Below, piece after piece: positions 31,260-41,361 of a stretch of 64,000 bases of DNA. The notes below the pieces were generated by a model. It worked only from the letters and a program-made list of their open reading frames with translations. It was not told where the DNA came from and did no database searches. Made by a program: the position numbers and the translations under genes. The stretch is taken from NCBI GenBank assembly GCA_922989275.2, contig OV277863.1:46606999-46670998 (forward strand), written 5' to 3'. Within the stretch, counting starts at the first letter, position 1. Each line of letters opens with the position of its first letter. The DNA comes from Gari tellinella (lineage: Eukaryota; Mollusca; Bivalvia; Cardiida; Psammobiidae).

Positions 31260-31384
31260 GTTGTATCACAATACAGTTTTATATTCACTTATGTCTAAAA
31301 ACAAGAACCGCACAGGTGAGGACAGAATTGGCGGAGCTTTCTGTGTGGTTTCTGACCTGCGTTGTGCGGTGAGTTGTAATGCAA

Positions 31385-32030
31385 TAATACTTGTTAATTT
31401 TATTACTAGTGAAAGCGTTAAATACCTGTTTCAAAGCTCCACCAAAATTTGATCTTATCATAAATTGGCATTTGTAACAAGGAACCCTGGAAAAAATCCA
31501 CACAGTTTTTCCCTTGTTATATGCATATCGCGAAATCGGTAACACGTCTTTCTAATTGCTTGATTCATGTATCCATGGGAAAGATTATTTATTATGTCCC
31601 TTGATACTACCTTCTCAGTTCTCTCCCTTTTCGCATGTGTGCATTATGTACACAAGCGATCTCGTAATAACAAAGACTACTTATTATGTCCCTTTGGCGC
31701 TACTAGAAAGTTATCTCCCTTGTTACAGGTGTTACATGTACACAATGTACTGTGTGAGTGGGTTAGTCAATACATCACATTTTCGACAGGTATTAAACGC
31801 TTTCTCTTAGTTTACTACGATGATACAACATAATTATATGTAATTATATACTGATACAAACCTAGTGTGTATTGATCAGATTAACTGCATGTATTTATAT
31901 AATTTATTCAATCTTTTTGTATGTATATATAATGTTATACTCTTCTTACTGCTATGAAAAATGTACCGCTTATGTTTACATTGTGTTTATGGCGATAAAC
32001 ATGCATAGCATGTTAAACTGAAACTGAACT
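31385..32030. other. No gene seen
   Basis: Several overlapping 60-90 codon frames occur here but none shows family motifs; AT-rich sequence. Confidence 0.35.
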
Positions 32031-32034
32031 GAGT

Positions 32035-32878
32035 GAACTTTTCAAACGTCTTCTTCTCTGAAACTAATATGGCCAGAGTTTTGATATTTGGCATGGTGAC
32101 ACTTCTAGATGGCCTATACCAAAATGTTTCAAATGGTTTTGGTCCGTTGCACAACTAGGTCACAGGAGCTAAAAATAGATTTTTTTCAATGAAAACTTAA
32201 AAAAAAATTCTTGTCTGAAACTACAAGGGCTAGAGCTTAGATATTTGGCACATATCCTTGTTAACAGGTCCTCTAACAAGTTTGTTCAAATTATGACCCT
32301 GGGGTCAATATTGGCCCCGCCCCGGGGGTCACAGTTTTACAGAGTTATATAGTGAAATTTTCAAACGTCTCCTCCGCTGAAACTGGTATGGCCAGAGCTT
32401 TGATATTTGGCATGGTGACACTTCTAAATGGCCTATACCAAACTTGTTCAAATGGTTGTGGTCGGTTGCATAACTAGGTCACAGGAGCTAAAAATAGATT
32501 TTTATTCAATGAAAACTTAAAAAATCTTCTTGTCTGAAACTACAAGGGCCAGAGCTTAGATATTTGACACATAGCATCGCCTACAAGTCCTCTATCAACT
32601 TTGTACAAATTATGCCCCTGGTGTCAAAATTGGCCCCGCCCCGGGTTCACAGTTTTACATAGAGTTATATAGAGACAATTTCAAATGTCTTCTTCTCTGA
32701 CACTAATATGGCCAGAGCTTTTATATTCGGTATGGTGACACTTTTAAATATCCTTTACACATTTTTTTCAAATGGTTCCGGTCTGTTGCATATCTAGGTC
32801 AGTCCTGGACATAAATCATTATCTCCATTTTTTTTCAGCTAGCCTCAGGTGAGCGAAATATGCCCCATGGGGCTCTTG
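32035..32878 (+). mobile_element. Hairpin-ended element, core and 3' end
   Basis: Alternating half-units contain ATATGGCCAGAGCTTTGATA and AGGGCCAGAGCTTAGATATT. The element ends with CTCAGGTGAGCGAAAT and GCCCCATGGGGC then TCTTGTT. The 5' end is missing. Confidence 0.65.
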
Positions 32879-33597
32879 TTTGCTGAATTAGGCGACCTCT
32901 CTTTACGTTGAGTTCATGAAAGACAATATCATGGTCAGATGACCCAAGCTTGGGAAGAGTATGGATGCTGTGAACAGTTGGCGGTCTATTGGTGAGGAAC
33001 AAATCCAGTATGTTCTTTTCCCTGGTAGGGACTTTAATCACTTTAATCATTTGTTCAAGATTGAAGTTGTCCAACTTTTCTGTGAAGTTGTCATACAGGG
33101 TCTTTAACTTGCAGTTATGTGAGGGCACTTCGTTAGCCCAATCCATATCAGGGAGGTTAAAATTTCCAAATACCCAGACAGTACTATTTTGCGGTATTTT
33201 AGAAATAGAAGACAACAATTTAATTAGGGAGTTTTCATCATTTTCATGTGGCTTGTAAAAAGAAGATATGTATCTGTCTTTTTGGCCTACTATTGAGATT
33301 TTTGACCAGATATTACCATTTGTTTTCAACTGGGTCTGCTCTTGGCTAAGAAGCCTGTTATGAACAGCTAGTAATACACCTCCTCCTTTGCCGGTTAACC
33401 TATCATCTCTAAATACTTGGTAATTGAGGGAACTGGGGAATATTTCAGGAGTGTGTATATCAGGGTTTAACCAGGTCTCAGTGCAACATATTATGTCTGG
33501 TTTAGTTTGGCTTATAACCTGGTGCAGATCTGGTATTTATTCCTCACCGACCTGCAATTAATGTTCAGCACTGTAATACGTTCATTTGCAGGCAGTT
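32879..33597 (-). pseudogene. LINE endonuclease fragment (Jockey/CR1-like)
   Basis: Read from 33597 downwards, several frames give LNINCRSVRNK, then PDIICCTETWLNPDIHTPE-like text, GGGVLLAVHNR, YISSFYKPHEND, VWVFGNFNLPDMDW and LGSSDHDIVFHEL. These are the successive conserved blocks of the apurinic-like endonuclease of non-LTR elements. One long frame covers 33329-32835. GNFN stands where active enzymes have GDFN, so a catalytic Asp is replaced by Asn. It covers the endonuclease part that the LINE at 8764 lacks. Both sides are repeat-core sequence, so the fragment lies inside hairpin-element DNA. Confidence 0.8.
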
Positions 33598-33955
33598 TCT
33601 GATACTAATATGGCCACAGCTTTGATGTTTGGCATGATGACACTTCTAGATATCCTTTACGTATTTTCAGGGACGTAGATTAAAGATTAATCTACGTCCC
33701 TGGTATTTTGTTCCAATGGTTCCGGTCTGTTGCATATCTAGGTCACATGAGCTAAAACTAGATTTGTTTCAATCACAACTTTAAAAAATCTTCTCCTGAA
33801 AAACTACAAGGGCCAGAGCTTAGATATTTGGCGTATAGCATCATATATAGGTCCTCTATCAAGTTTGTTCAAATTATGCCCCTTGGGTCAAAATTGGCCC
33901 GCCCCGGGGTCACAGTTTTACATTGAGTTGTATAGTGAAATTTTCAAGGCAGTGG
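33598..33955 (+). repeat. Core fragment of hairpin-ended element
   Basis: Continues the GGCCAGAGC core (TGATACTAATATGGCCACAG, then AGGGCCAGAGCTTAGATATT). Both ends are truncated. Confidence 0.6.
33668..33702. mobile_element. 35 nt perfect hairpin insertion with 7 bp flanking duplication
   Basis: CAGGGACGTAGATTAA and TTAATCTACGTCCCTG form a perfect 16 bp stem around AGA. GTATTTT stands on both sides (33661-33667 and 33703-33709). The sister core unit at about 32750-32780 reads through without the hairpin. Confidence 0.75.
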
Positions 33956-34439
33956 CTAGACGTCCGGAACCGGACACCTAGCCAACCCTCACTGGACGGG
34001 CTAGACGTCCGGAATAAATTTCTTTCAGGAAATATACTGCTTTATACGTGAGTTAGTGCCTGGGTATATTTAAAACAAGTTGAAACAAACCTATCTGCAT
34101 TTAATTTTCCAAAAGAGAGCATAAACAAATCACATGCATATAAAGAAATTAAATTACCTTCGCTTAAGACCGACGTTTGCATCCGCCATTTTAACTGGTT
34201 ATTGACTCTGCTGCCCTGACTTTGTCGCTATATTAGATTAAGACGCAGGACATTTCTGTTGATTTTATTGTAATTTATGCATGTAAATATTAACCGTTAA
34301 ATGTTATAATTAGAGATTGGAGATCAAATGCCGAAAGTATGTCAAATGAATGGTATGTTATAAATGCGTTGATTATCGAGAGATGACCCTATCCGTCAAA
34401 TCATGACGACAATGATAATACGACATCAAATAACAAACG

Positions 34440-36337
34440 GAAGAGAGGGGGTCATTTTTTAACATTGTAAATTGACCGGGGGTCAATTCTCAATATTAAA
34501 ATAGCACCATACCCTTAAACTATAAATGGCTGCTACAAATTATGGGTTATTAACTAATCCTTGTTAGGTTTGTTTTTTTCAACGTTGGTAATAGACCTGG
34601 GGTCATTTCTCAACGTTGAAAATAGACCAGGGTCGATTCTTAACGTTGAGAAATGACACTATCCGTGAAATCATGACGACAGTGATAATACGCCATCGAA
34701 TAACAAACAGAAGAGAGGGGGTCATTCTTTAACATTGTAAAATGACCGGGGGTTAATTCTCAATATTAAAATATGACCATACCCTTAAACTATAAATGGC
34801 TGCTACAAAGTATGGGCTAGTAACTAATCCTTGTTATGGGGTATTTTTCAACGTTGGTAATAGACCTGGGGTCATTTCTCAACGTTGAAAAATGACCCGG
34901 GGTCCATTCCCAACGTTGAAAAAACCTTACTACTGGTTTGAGGGGGTCTTTGTTCAACGTTGAAAAAAGACCCGGAGTCAAATCTCAACGTTGAAAACAA
35001 ACCTACCCATGAAATTATGACACCTCAATTATATTGTTTTAAAATCACCACGTAGGTCATTTCTCAATGTTGAAAAATGACTTGTGTTAAGTTTCATCGT
35101 TGAAATACGATTTAACCTGTACAGATATATCTACTGGACATAATTGTGATTAATGGACTACTGGTACAAGGGGGTCATTGTTCAACGTTGAAAAATGACC
35201 CGGGGTCAATTCTCAACGTTAAAAAGACCCTACCTATGAAATCATGACTCTTGAATTATCTTGTTGTAAAATGATCGGGGTCATTTTTCAACGTTGAGAA
35301 ATGACCCCCATTTCATTTTTCAACGAGATAATTCAGGTTTAATAATTTCTATGGTAGGAGTCATACTTTCAATAGTAGGGTCTTTTTTAACGTTGAGAAA
35401 TGACCCTCGGGTCATTGTTCAACGTTGAACAATGACCCCCTCATGCCAGTAGTCAGTTAATCACAATTACGTCTATGAGACATATATGTACGGATTAACC
35501 CGTCTTTCAACGATGAAACTTAACAGGGGTCATTTTTCAACGTTAAGAAATGACCCCCGGTCTTTTCAAAACGAGATAATACAGGCTTCATAATTCCATG
35601 GGTAGGTTTTCTTTTTCAACGAGATAATTCAGGTTTAATAAGTTCTATGGTAGGAGTCATAATTTCAATAGTAGGGTCTTTTTTCAACGTTAAGAATTTA
35701 CCCCGGGTCATTTTTTAACGTTGAACAATGACCCCTCATACCAGTAGTCAGTTAATAACAATTAAGTCTAAAAGTCATCTTTCAACGATGAAACTTAACA
35801 GGGGTCATTTTTGAACGTTGAGATATGACCCCCGTTCATTTTACAACATGATAATTCAGGAGTCAAATTCCATGGGTAGGGTCTTTTTTCAACGTTGAGA
35901 AATGACCCGCGCCCCGTTCATTTTACAACATGATAATTTAGGTGTCATAATTTCATGGGTAGGGTCTTTTTTCAACGTTGAGATTTGACCCAAGGGTCAT
36001 TTTTCAACGCTGAGCAATGACTCCCTCATACCAGTAGTCAGTTAATCGCAATTAAGTCTAGGATACAATTTGCACGGAATAAGTCAACTTTCAACGTTGA
36101 AATTTTACACAGGTCATTTTTCAACATTGAGAAGTGAACCCCCGGGTCATTTTACAACAGATAATTCAGTATCCAAATTTTTACGGGTAGGGTATTTTTT
36201 CAACGTTGTGAATTGACCTCCCGGTCATTTTTCAACGTTAAAAAATGACCCGGGAGGTCTTTTTTCAGCGTTCAAAAAAGACCGGGAGGTCATTTCTCAA
36301 CGTTGAAAAATGACCGGGAGGTCATTTTTCAATGGGG
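34440..36337. repeat. 1.9 kb array built on AACGTT palindromes
   Basis: More than twenty copies of CAACGTTGA or one-base variants stand every 30-90 bp, mostly inside GGTCATTTTTCAACGTTGA and its inverse TCAACGTTGAAAAATGACC. GC-rich joints (CCCGGGTC, GGGGGTCATT) lie between. Larger duplications are superposed: the segment from about 34383 (AATCATGACGACAATGATAA) recurs from about 34660. No gene is present. Function unknown. Confidence 0.8.
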
Positions 36338-36770
36338 TCCGAATTTAATGTTACACCGGTATCTCGATGTATTGTCGCTAGCAGCAGACTGTGAATGCAT
36401 CGGAAATAACAAAGCTTTGCAAAATACATTGTTAAGCATCGGCATAAAGTGGCATTTGGAGTAAAAGTTTGAGTAAAACATGTATTTATGAAGGTCATTA
36501 TTTTTCGAAAAAAGGAAGACCTGTCCATTACCGTAGTTCGCTGTGAAATTCCAAGTCGGGGATATTTCTCTGACATATTAAAGAAATCAATTAAAAATAA
36601 AAACATTCTAACGTACATAGTGATAAACATTCTAATGTAGACGTCATGTACATGCTCGAAAGGTGGCAGTTTAGCGAAACGTATGTAGGTATTCAATCAT
36701 CAATTAAAAATGCCTGCGAGAGTGCGGTTCTCGTACTAGGTGGCGAAAGAACTATAAGGCAACATCAACA
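36338..36770 (+). repeat. Dispersed segment, sister of the inverted copy at 38370-39430
   Basis: TAGTTCGCTGTGAAATTCC, GGGGATATTTCTCTGACAT and GCAGTTTAGCGAAACGTATG are found inverted at 39430-39313 and 38477-38370. The minus-strand 124-codon frame (36696-36322) has no known motif, and I regard it as chance. Confidence 0.6.
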
Positions 36771-36852
36771 TCAATGGCGACTCGGCCGGGTGCGAACGTA
36801 CTAGTAGCTCATAATGACGGTAAATTAATTCCTTTAAGTGCAACATGTTACT

Positions 36853-37560
36853 TTTTAGCTCACCTGGCACGAAGTGCCAAGGTGAGCTATTGTGATCGCC
36901 ATGTGTCCGTCGTCGTCCGTCGTCGTCCGTCGTCGTCGTCGTTCGTCGTGTGTCGTCAACTTTTTCTTTAAGATCTTCTTCTTGGAAATTACTGGGCCAA
37001 TTTCATAAAAACTTCATAGGATTGTTCCTTGTAGGGTTCTCTCTCAGAAATCTTCAAATTTAGGTCATCCAATTGAAATTGTGGTTGCCATGGCAACCAA
37101 TTGAAAAAACTTTAAAAATCTTCTAGTCAAAAACTACTGGTCTGAATTGCAAATAATTTTACCCAAATGTGCCATGGGTGACCCTCTACCAGATTTCTTA
37201 AAATAATGTTCCTATCTTAAAAAACATGGCCGCCTGTGGGTGGGGCAGATTTTCCTTATATGGCTATATAGTGAAAACTTTAAAAATCTTCGAGTCTGAA
37301 ACCACTGATCCGATTTGAAAATAATTTCACGCAAATGATCCATAGGTGACCCCCTACCAGATTTCTTAAAATAATTTTGATATCTAAAAAACATGGACGC
37401 CAGTGGGTGTGGCACGTTTTCCTTATAAAACTGTATAGTAAAGACTTAACAATTCTTCTCCTGTGAAACTACTGGTCCAAATTGGAAATAATTGTACACA
37501 ACTGATCCATGGGTGACTCTCTACCAGATTTCTTAAAATAATTTTGATATCTAAAAAGAC
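36853..37560 (+). mobile_element. Hairpin-ended element, 5' part (element A type)
   Basis: AGCTCACCTGGCACGAAGTG and GCCAAGGTGAGCTATTG form the 5' hairpin. Then come repeats of CGTCGTC, and two to three ~170 bp units with ACATGGCCGC and TGGGTGGGGC as in element A. It stops near 37560 without a 3' end. Confidence 0.65.
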
Positions 37561-37644
37561 AAGTATTTATAGATTCTTGTTTTGTTAAAACTTTTCTCCA
37601 TTCATTAAATATGTTTCCCATTTGGTAAAAAATGGTATTTTACA

Positions 37645-37995
37645 TTTTATGGGATGGGTACGAAATGACCAAACATATGGATTCGAAGTAACTACTGGAT
37701 TTGATAACTGTTCAACTGATTATGAAACCAGCAGATTGAGCAGAATAAGATTTTTTTTTTCATTTCTGAGCAGACATATTACCCGATCTAACATTATATC
37801 TTATTAAATTTTGCGTAAAATGATGAAATATATGTACTAATAAAAATAAAAAAATTCGTGGGTACGAAATGGCCAAAAATATGGGTACGAGAAATGACTA
37901 GTGAATTTGAAAGGGCTCGAATCGACCAAAAATATGGGTACGAAATGACCAAAACATTAGGGTACGAAAAGGCGAGGGTACGAAATGACCATAAC
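37645..37995 (+). repeat. Short-motif array GGGTACGAAATGACC
   Basis: About six copies of (A)TGGGTACGAAATGACCAAA or close variants, loosely spaced. No frame of interest. Confidence 0.75.
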
Positions 37996-37999
37996 TCGG

Positions 38000-38370
38000 A
38001 TTTATGATGACTGGAAATAATTGATTTATGTCCAGGACGGGGTCAATTTTTACCCGAGGGGCATAATTTAAACACTCTTGATAGAGGACCTGTAGATGAT
38101 GCTTTGTTTCAAATATCTAAGATCAGTGTACTAGGGTTTAGACAAGATGAATTTTTAAAGTTTCCATTGAAAAAATATATTTTTAGCTCCTGTGACCACG
38201 AATGAGAACGGTCGTTCTTCATTCGTGCTGTGACCTACATATGCAGACTGGAATCATTTGAACGAGAAAGGTAAAGGCCATCTAGAAGTGTCACCATGTT
38301 AAATATCAAAGATCTGGCCATATTAGTTTCAGAGGAGAATACGTTTGAAAATTGGAAGTGTTGTTGTTGC
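38000..38370 (-). repeat. Inverted core fragment of hairpin-ended element
   Basis: Reverse complement of the GGCCAGAGC-type core (TCTGGCCATATTAGTTTCAG near 38312). It contains a 32 nt hairpin insertion at 38197-38228. Confidence 0.6.
38197..38228. mobile_element. 32 nt hairpin insertion with 6 bp flanking duplication
   Basis: CACGAATGAGAACG and CGTTCTTCATTCGTG pair with one bulged base. TGTGAC flanks it on both sides (38191-38196 and 38229-38234). The sister copy at about 15425-15455 (reverse strand) reads AGCTCCTGTGACCTACATAT with no hairpin. Confidence 0.75.
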
Positions 38371-38651
38371 CGTATTCTTTCCCCACCTAGTACGAGAACC
38401 GCACTCTCGCAGGCATTTTTAATTGATGATTGAATACCTACATACGTTTCGCTAAACTGCCACTTTTCGAGCATGTATTGTTCGACAATATTGACCTGAC
38501 GTTGGTGAACTCTATTAGCATAATTTCACACTTTGTTGCATTCCTAAATATAGCTTCGGAACACTTCGTAATAATTTATACGAAAACGCACATTGTAACC
38601 ACATCGGTACCGAGAAAATATAGCACTTCCCGGTTCCACAAATATCGACAG

Positions 38652-38728
38652 GTATTTAGCGCAAGTGGTAGGAAGACGACTATACAGTATTTTCCCGTAC
38701 AGTCAGTGGTTCGAATCCCATGCAATAC
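38652..38728 (+). pseudogene. tRNA-like sequence 1 inside the TA element
   Basis: GTATT at the start pairs with AATAC at the end. TAGCGCAAGTGGTAGGA resembles an A box and GGTTCGAATCCC is a consensus B box. A T run follows (ACATTTTTTTC). The anticodon stem is poor, so this is probably a derived Pol III unit and not a functional tRNA. Confidence 0.4.
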
Positions 38729-38888
38729 TCATACATTTTTTTCAGATTTTTATAATTTATACCGTTTCTTTTAAGTATTCATACAATATCTATTTCGATT
38801 GGAACACGATTATTTTGTTAGTTTTTATAAGGTTATGTCATAGCGTCTCTTTGGTCTATAAAATAACATTTTATAAAATAAAAATATT

Positions 38889-38960
38889 ACCCTCTATCGG
38901 GATTCGAACCCGGAACTTCGATGTTACTAATCCCTTGCTCTACCGACACACCTTGCAGAT
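38889..38960 (-). pseudogene. tRNA-like sequence 2 inside the TA element
   Basis: On the minus strand GTGTCGGTAGAGCAAGG is A-box-like, CCGGGTTCGAATCCCG holds a B box in a 5 bp arm, and TAATATTTTT follows. Acceptor pairing is weak. Confidence 0.4.
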
Positions 38961-39429
38961 GAGTTACATCTAAGGGGTGTAAATTAGGTATATATTGGCA
39001 AGAGTCGCAGGTGAGGACAGCGATGATCATACCTGAATTAAAACCCACTCGAAAGCGCAACATTATGCGTTTTAGTAGATACGATTATACTAGGAGACTC
39101 GGGAATAATAGTTTATCAACAACAACTTTTTGAACTTGCTCAATGTGTAGTGTTGATCCACTGAGGATCACAACTGTAACACAATTCACGTAATCAGCCG
39201 AAACAACCCAACACGGTACGATCCGCTATCGATTATTGATTTATACAGCGTCATCTTATAATCATTTATTCATGCATTAAGTTCAAAGTCAGGTCAATAT
39301 TGTCGCACAATACATGACGTCTACCTTAGAATGTTTATATGTACGTTAGAATGTTTCTATTTTTAATTGATTTCTATAATGTCAGAGAAATATCCCTGAC
39401 TTAGAATTTCACAGCGAACTACAGTAATG

Positions 39430-39685
39430 GACTTAATTGTTTTGACTACAAATCACCAGGTTAAACTTGGACGAGTTGTTTTAAAGTTTAATAGAATGTA
39501 TAACTAGACTAAGACTCACCAATACTTTAATAATCTTTCTAAGCTGACAATTGATTTGCTTTCGATACACGATGTTTTTAGACTTAAGCTTTAAAAAGGC
39601 GAGCATCAGGTGGCTTTGACACCCATTTCTGGTGTCACCTATTCTCAGGTGAGAGAAATGTGCCCCACGGGGCTCTTGTTGATTT
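39430..39685 (+). mobile_element. Hairpin-ended element, 3' end
   Basis: Contains the last core unit of the CTCGCC variant (GACTACAAATCACCAGG) and GGCGAGCATCAGGTGGCTTT. A second terminus follows: CTCAGGTGAGAGAAATG, GCCCCACGGGGC, TCTTGTT. It seems to be a chimera of two subtypes. Confidence 0.6.
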
Positions 39686-40118
39686 TTATCCCTCGAAAAT
39701 TCTGTTTTTTAGAACAGTAGCAGAGACAAACATTTATTCGCTTGCAAAGATTATACAGATATATCAACTCTAAAGCATTGCAGATAGCAGTATAGTCGAT
39801 AGATCTATAAACTTTTATTTATCACAGTAATAGTGTATGCTACCTCAAAATTCATACTTTCAATTTTAATGTTGAATTGTAATAGTAATTTACAATAGAA
39901 GTCGAGGTTATGATGAGAGAGAAAAAAAATACATGTATTTACAATGTACCAAACTCAACTAAATAGGATAAAGAAATTCTTGGTTCGTTATTGCTGCTAG
40001 CATTGCTTGGGTACCCATGCAATTAGCTTCTCCAGCTAAACGAAATTAGGAGAATAAATATGAGTAGACGCATTAGGTCTGGGTTTGTTGTCAAAGAACG
40101 AAAAGCACAGAATATTTT

Positions 40119-40124
40119 TTTATT
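40119..40124 (-). promoter_or_regulatory. Polyadenylation signal AATAAA
   Basis: AATAAA on the minus strand, about 70 nt past the stop codon of the secreted-protein gene. Confidence 0.55.
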
Positions 40125-40191
40125 ATTCTATTTTTTTCTGTCAATTACTATTATCCAGTAGTTTGAATATTTAGATTGTTTTCTCAATGTA

Positions 40192-40436
40192 TCAATTCCC
40201 TTCGATGCCAAGGCTCAGCGTATGATTTCCAACGTCATCCTGAAAATAAAATGCTGGTCTGACATTTCCTTGAATACTTGGATTTTGCTCGAACACCAAC
40301 CTTTTAACGGTAGTTTGGTCAAAGACGTCAACAAGAGATTGTTGGTCATCGATAAGACTTTGCATTTTCGCTGAAACTGGCATCACCCCAAACAATCCGT
40401 TTTCCACCTGAACTACACCGGTTAAGAGATACGTGT
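40192..40436 (-). CDS. Secreted-protein gene, last coding exon (exon 3)
   Basis: The exon follows a good acceptor (TTTCCATTACAG) and starts with two bases that complete a codon left open by the exons upstream (phase 1). It encodes 80 residues, beginning TYLLTGVVQVENGLFGVMPV and ending TLSLGIEGN with stop TGA at 40194-40192. It has no cysteine and no transmembrane segment. With exon 1 (61788-61737) and exon 2 (58117-57908) the coding length is 52+210+245 = 507 nt, exactly 169 codons with the stop. The exact fit supports one gene of 168 residues, though an extra phase-1 exon in the ~17.5 kb intron cannot be excluded. I do not recognise the family. A metalloprotease (M12B-like) propeptide is a faint possibility from the general look, and I would not rely on it. 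Confidence 0.65.
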
Positions 40437-40894
40437 CTGTAATGGAAACAAGAACATAAAATTACATGTACATTAGTATAATGATAGATATAGGATATTA
40501 CACGAGTTTTCATAATTTACAGGATTTCTAAACGGGTTTTCAAGGAAACGATAAACGAGTCTTGTTGACTTTTTATCAGTTTCTAAAACACAGAGTTTGA
40601 TTTGTCAAATAAATTACAAATACGAATGTTATGTTCATTTTTCAGAAGTTTTGAGCTAGGTTTGTATGGTTGTCATTCAAATGTCACTGCTTTACAAGTA
40701 TTCATGTACAGTACTCCATCCCTACAACGATCCCGAACAACGACCCCTCCTTACAGCAATGCTTGCCACTGTTCCCCCAAACAAGCCTGTTATGCTTAAT
40801 GCTTTCACTGCTGCAATAACGTCTGCTTAAAATTGTCGTCTGCTGTTTTTCTCAAAATTAGGTACTGGACATTTTGACAGAAGAAACATAAAGA

Positions 40895-40970
40895 CGAGTG
40901 ACAAACAGTTTGAAGCCAGATCAGACGCCGCGTAAGGCGGCGTCCGATCTGGATTCAAACTGTTTGCAAA
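40895..40970. repeat. ~70 bp dispersed palindrome, well-preserved copy
   Basis: GAGTGACAAACAGTTTGAAG at the left, core CAGACGCCGCGTAAGGCGGC, then GATCTGGATTCAAACTGTTT and GCAAA at the right. The arm change GAAGCC/GGATTC is partly matched in both arms. Confidence 0.8.
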
Positions 40971-41294
40971 TGGTAGCCAATACATATTTAGGACTCTCTG
41001 AGTATTAATTCCCATCCTTTTAACAAATCCATCCGAACAATGCAAACACTATTTGTCTCCCATTGGATGTTGTTGTAGGGAGGGAGCGCTGTACATAGGC
41101 CCAAATCAAATGAATGACTTGTAAAACGCACAGACCGCAAATAAAAAGACAAAAAAGTTGCCCCAGCTTAACTCTTTCAACAATAAGTAACACGTGTGGG
41201 TTATTAGGTTCTCTTTTCAATCATTTTAGATACCAAAACATGAAATAATCTATTTAGAATTCTGGATTGTTTAATAAATAATTGTCTGAATTAG

Positions 41295-41361
41295 CAAACA
41301 GTGTAGACTCAGATCAGAGGGTTCCTGTAGGAGCGTTCTGATATGAGTCTACACTGTTTTC
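41295..41361. repeat. ~70 bp dispersed palindrome with paired arm changes
   Basis: CAGTGTAGACTCAGATCAGA pairs with TCTGATATGAGTCTACACTG. The usual GACCC/GGGTC is GACTC/GAGTC here, so both arms differ together from the family form. Confidence 0.75.

Larger units (their letters stand above)
29890..31380. repeat. Array of palindromic ~75-100 bp units
   Basis: At least six copies of a unit whose left part resembles AATCGCACAATTC.GG and GAAATAACGCAGA, and whose right part resembles CTGTGTTGTTTCTGACCTG and CATTGTGCGGTG, forming an imperfect fold-back. Copies lie near 29907, 30045, 30912, 31047, 31143 and 31303, spaced irregularly. The gap 30180-30700 between copies shows no gene. Confidence 0.6.
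38478..39310. mobile_element. TA-flanked inverted-repeat element with two tRNA-like segments
   Basis: The ends TTGTTCGACAATATTGACCT and, inverted, TTGTGCGACAATATTGACCT are 23 bp terminal repeats. TA stands at both borders (38476-38477 and 39311-39312). The undisturbed target is seen at 36638-36665, where the reverse strand reads CGAGCATGTACATGACGTC. The insertion is therefore exactly at TA, as for Tc1/mariner-like elements. No transposase is encoded. It holds tRNA-like segments at 38652-38728 (+) and 38889-38960 (-). Confidence 0.85.

Noticed and set aside
29890..31380. CRISPR-like spaced repeats
   Set aside because: Units are palindromic but of unequal length and spacing, spacers are not uniform, and the DNA is clearly from an animal.
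36322..36696. Minus-strand 124-codon frame
   Set aside because: The inverted sister copy (38370-39430) does not preserve it and no motif is seen.
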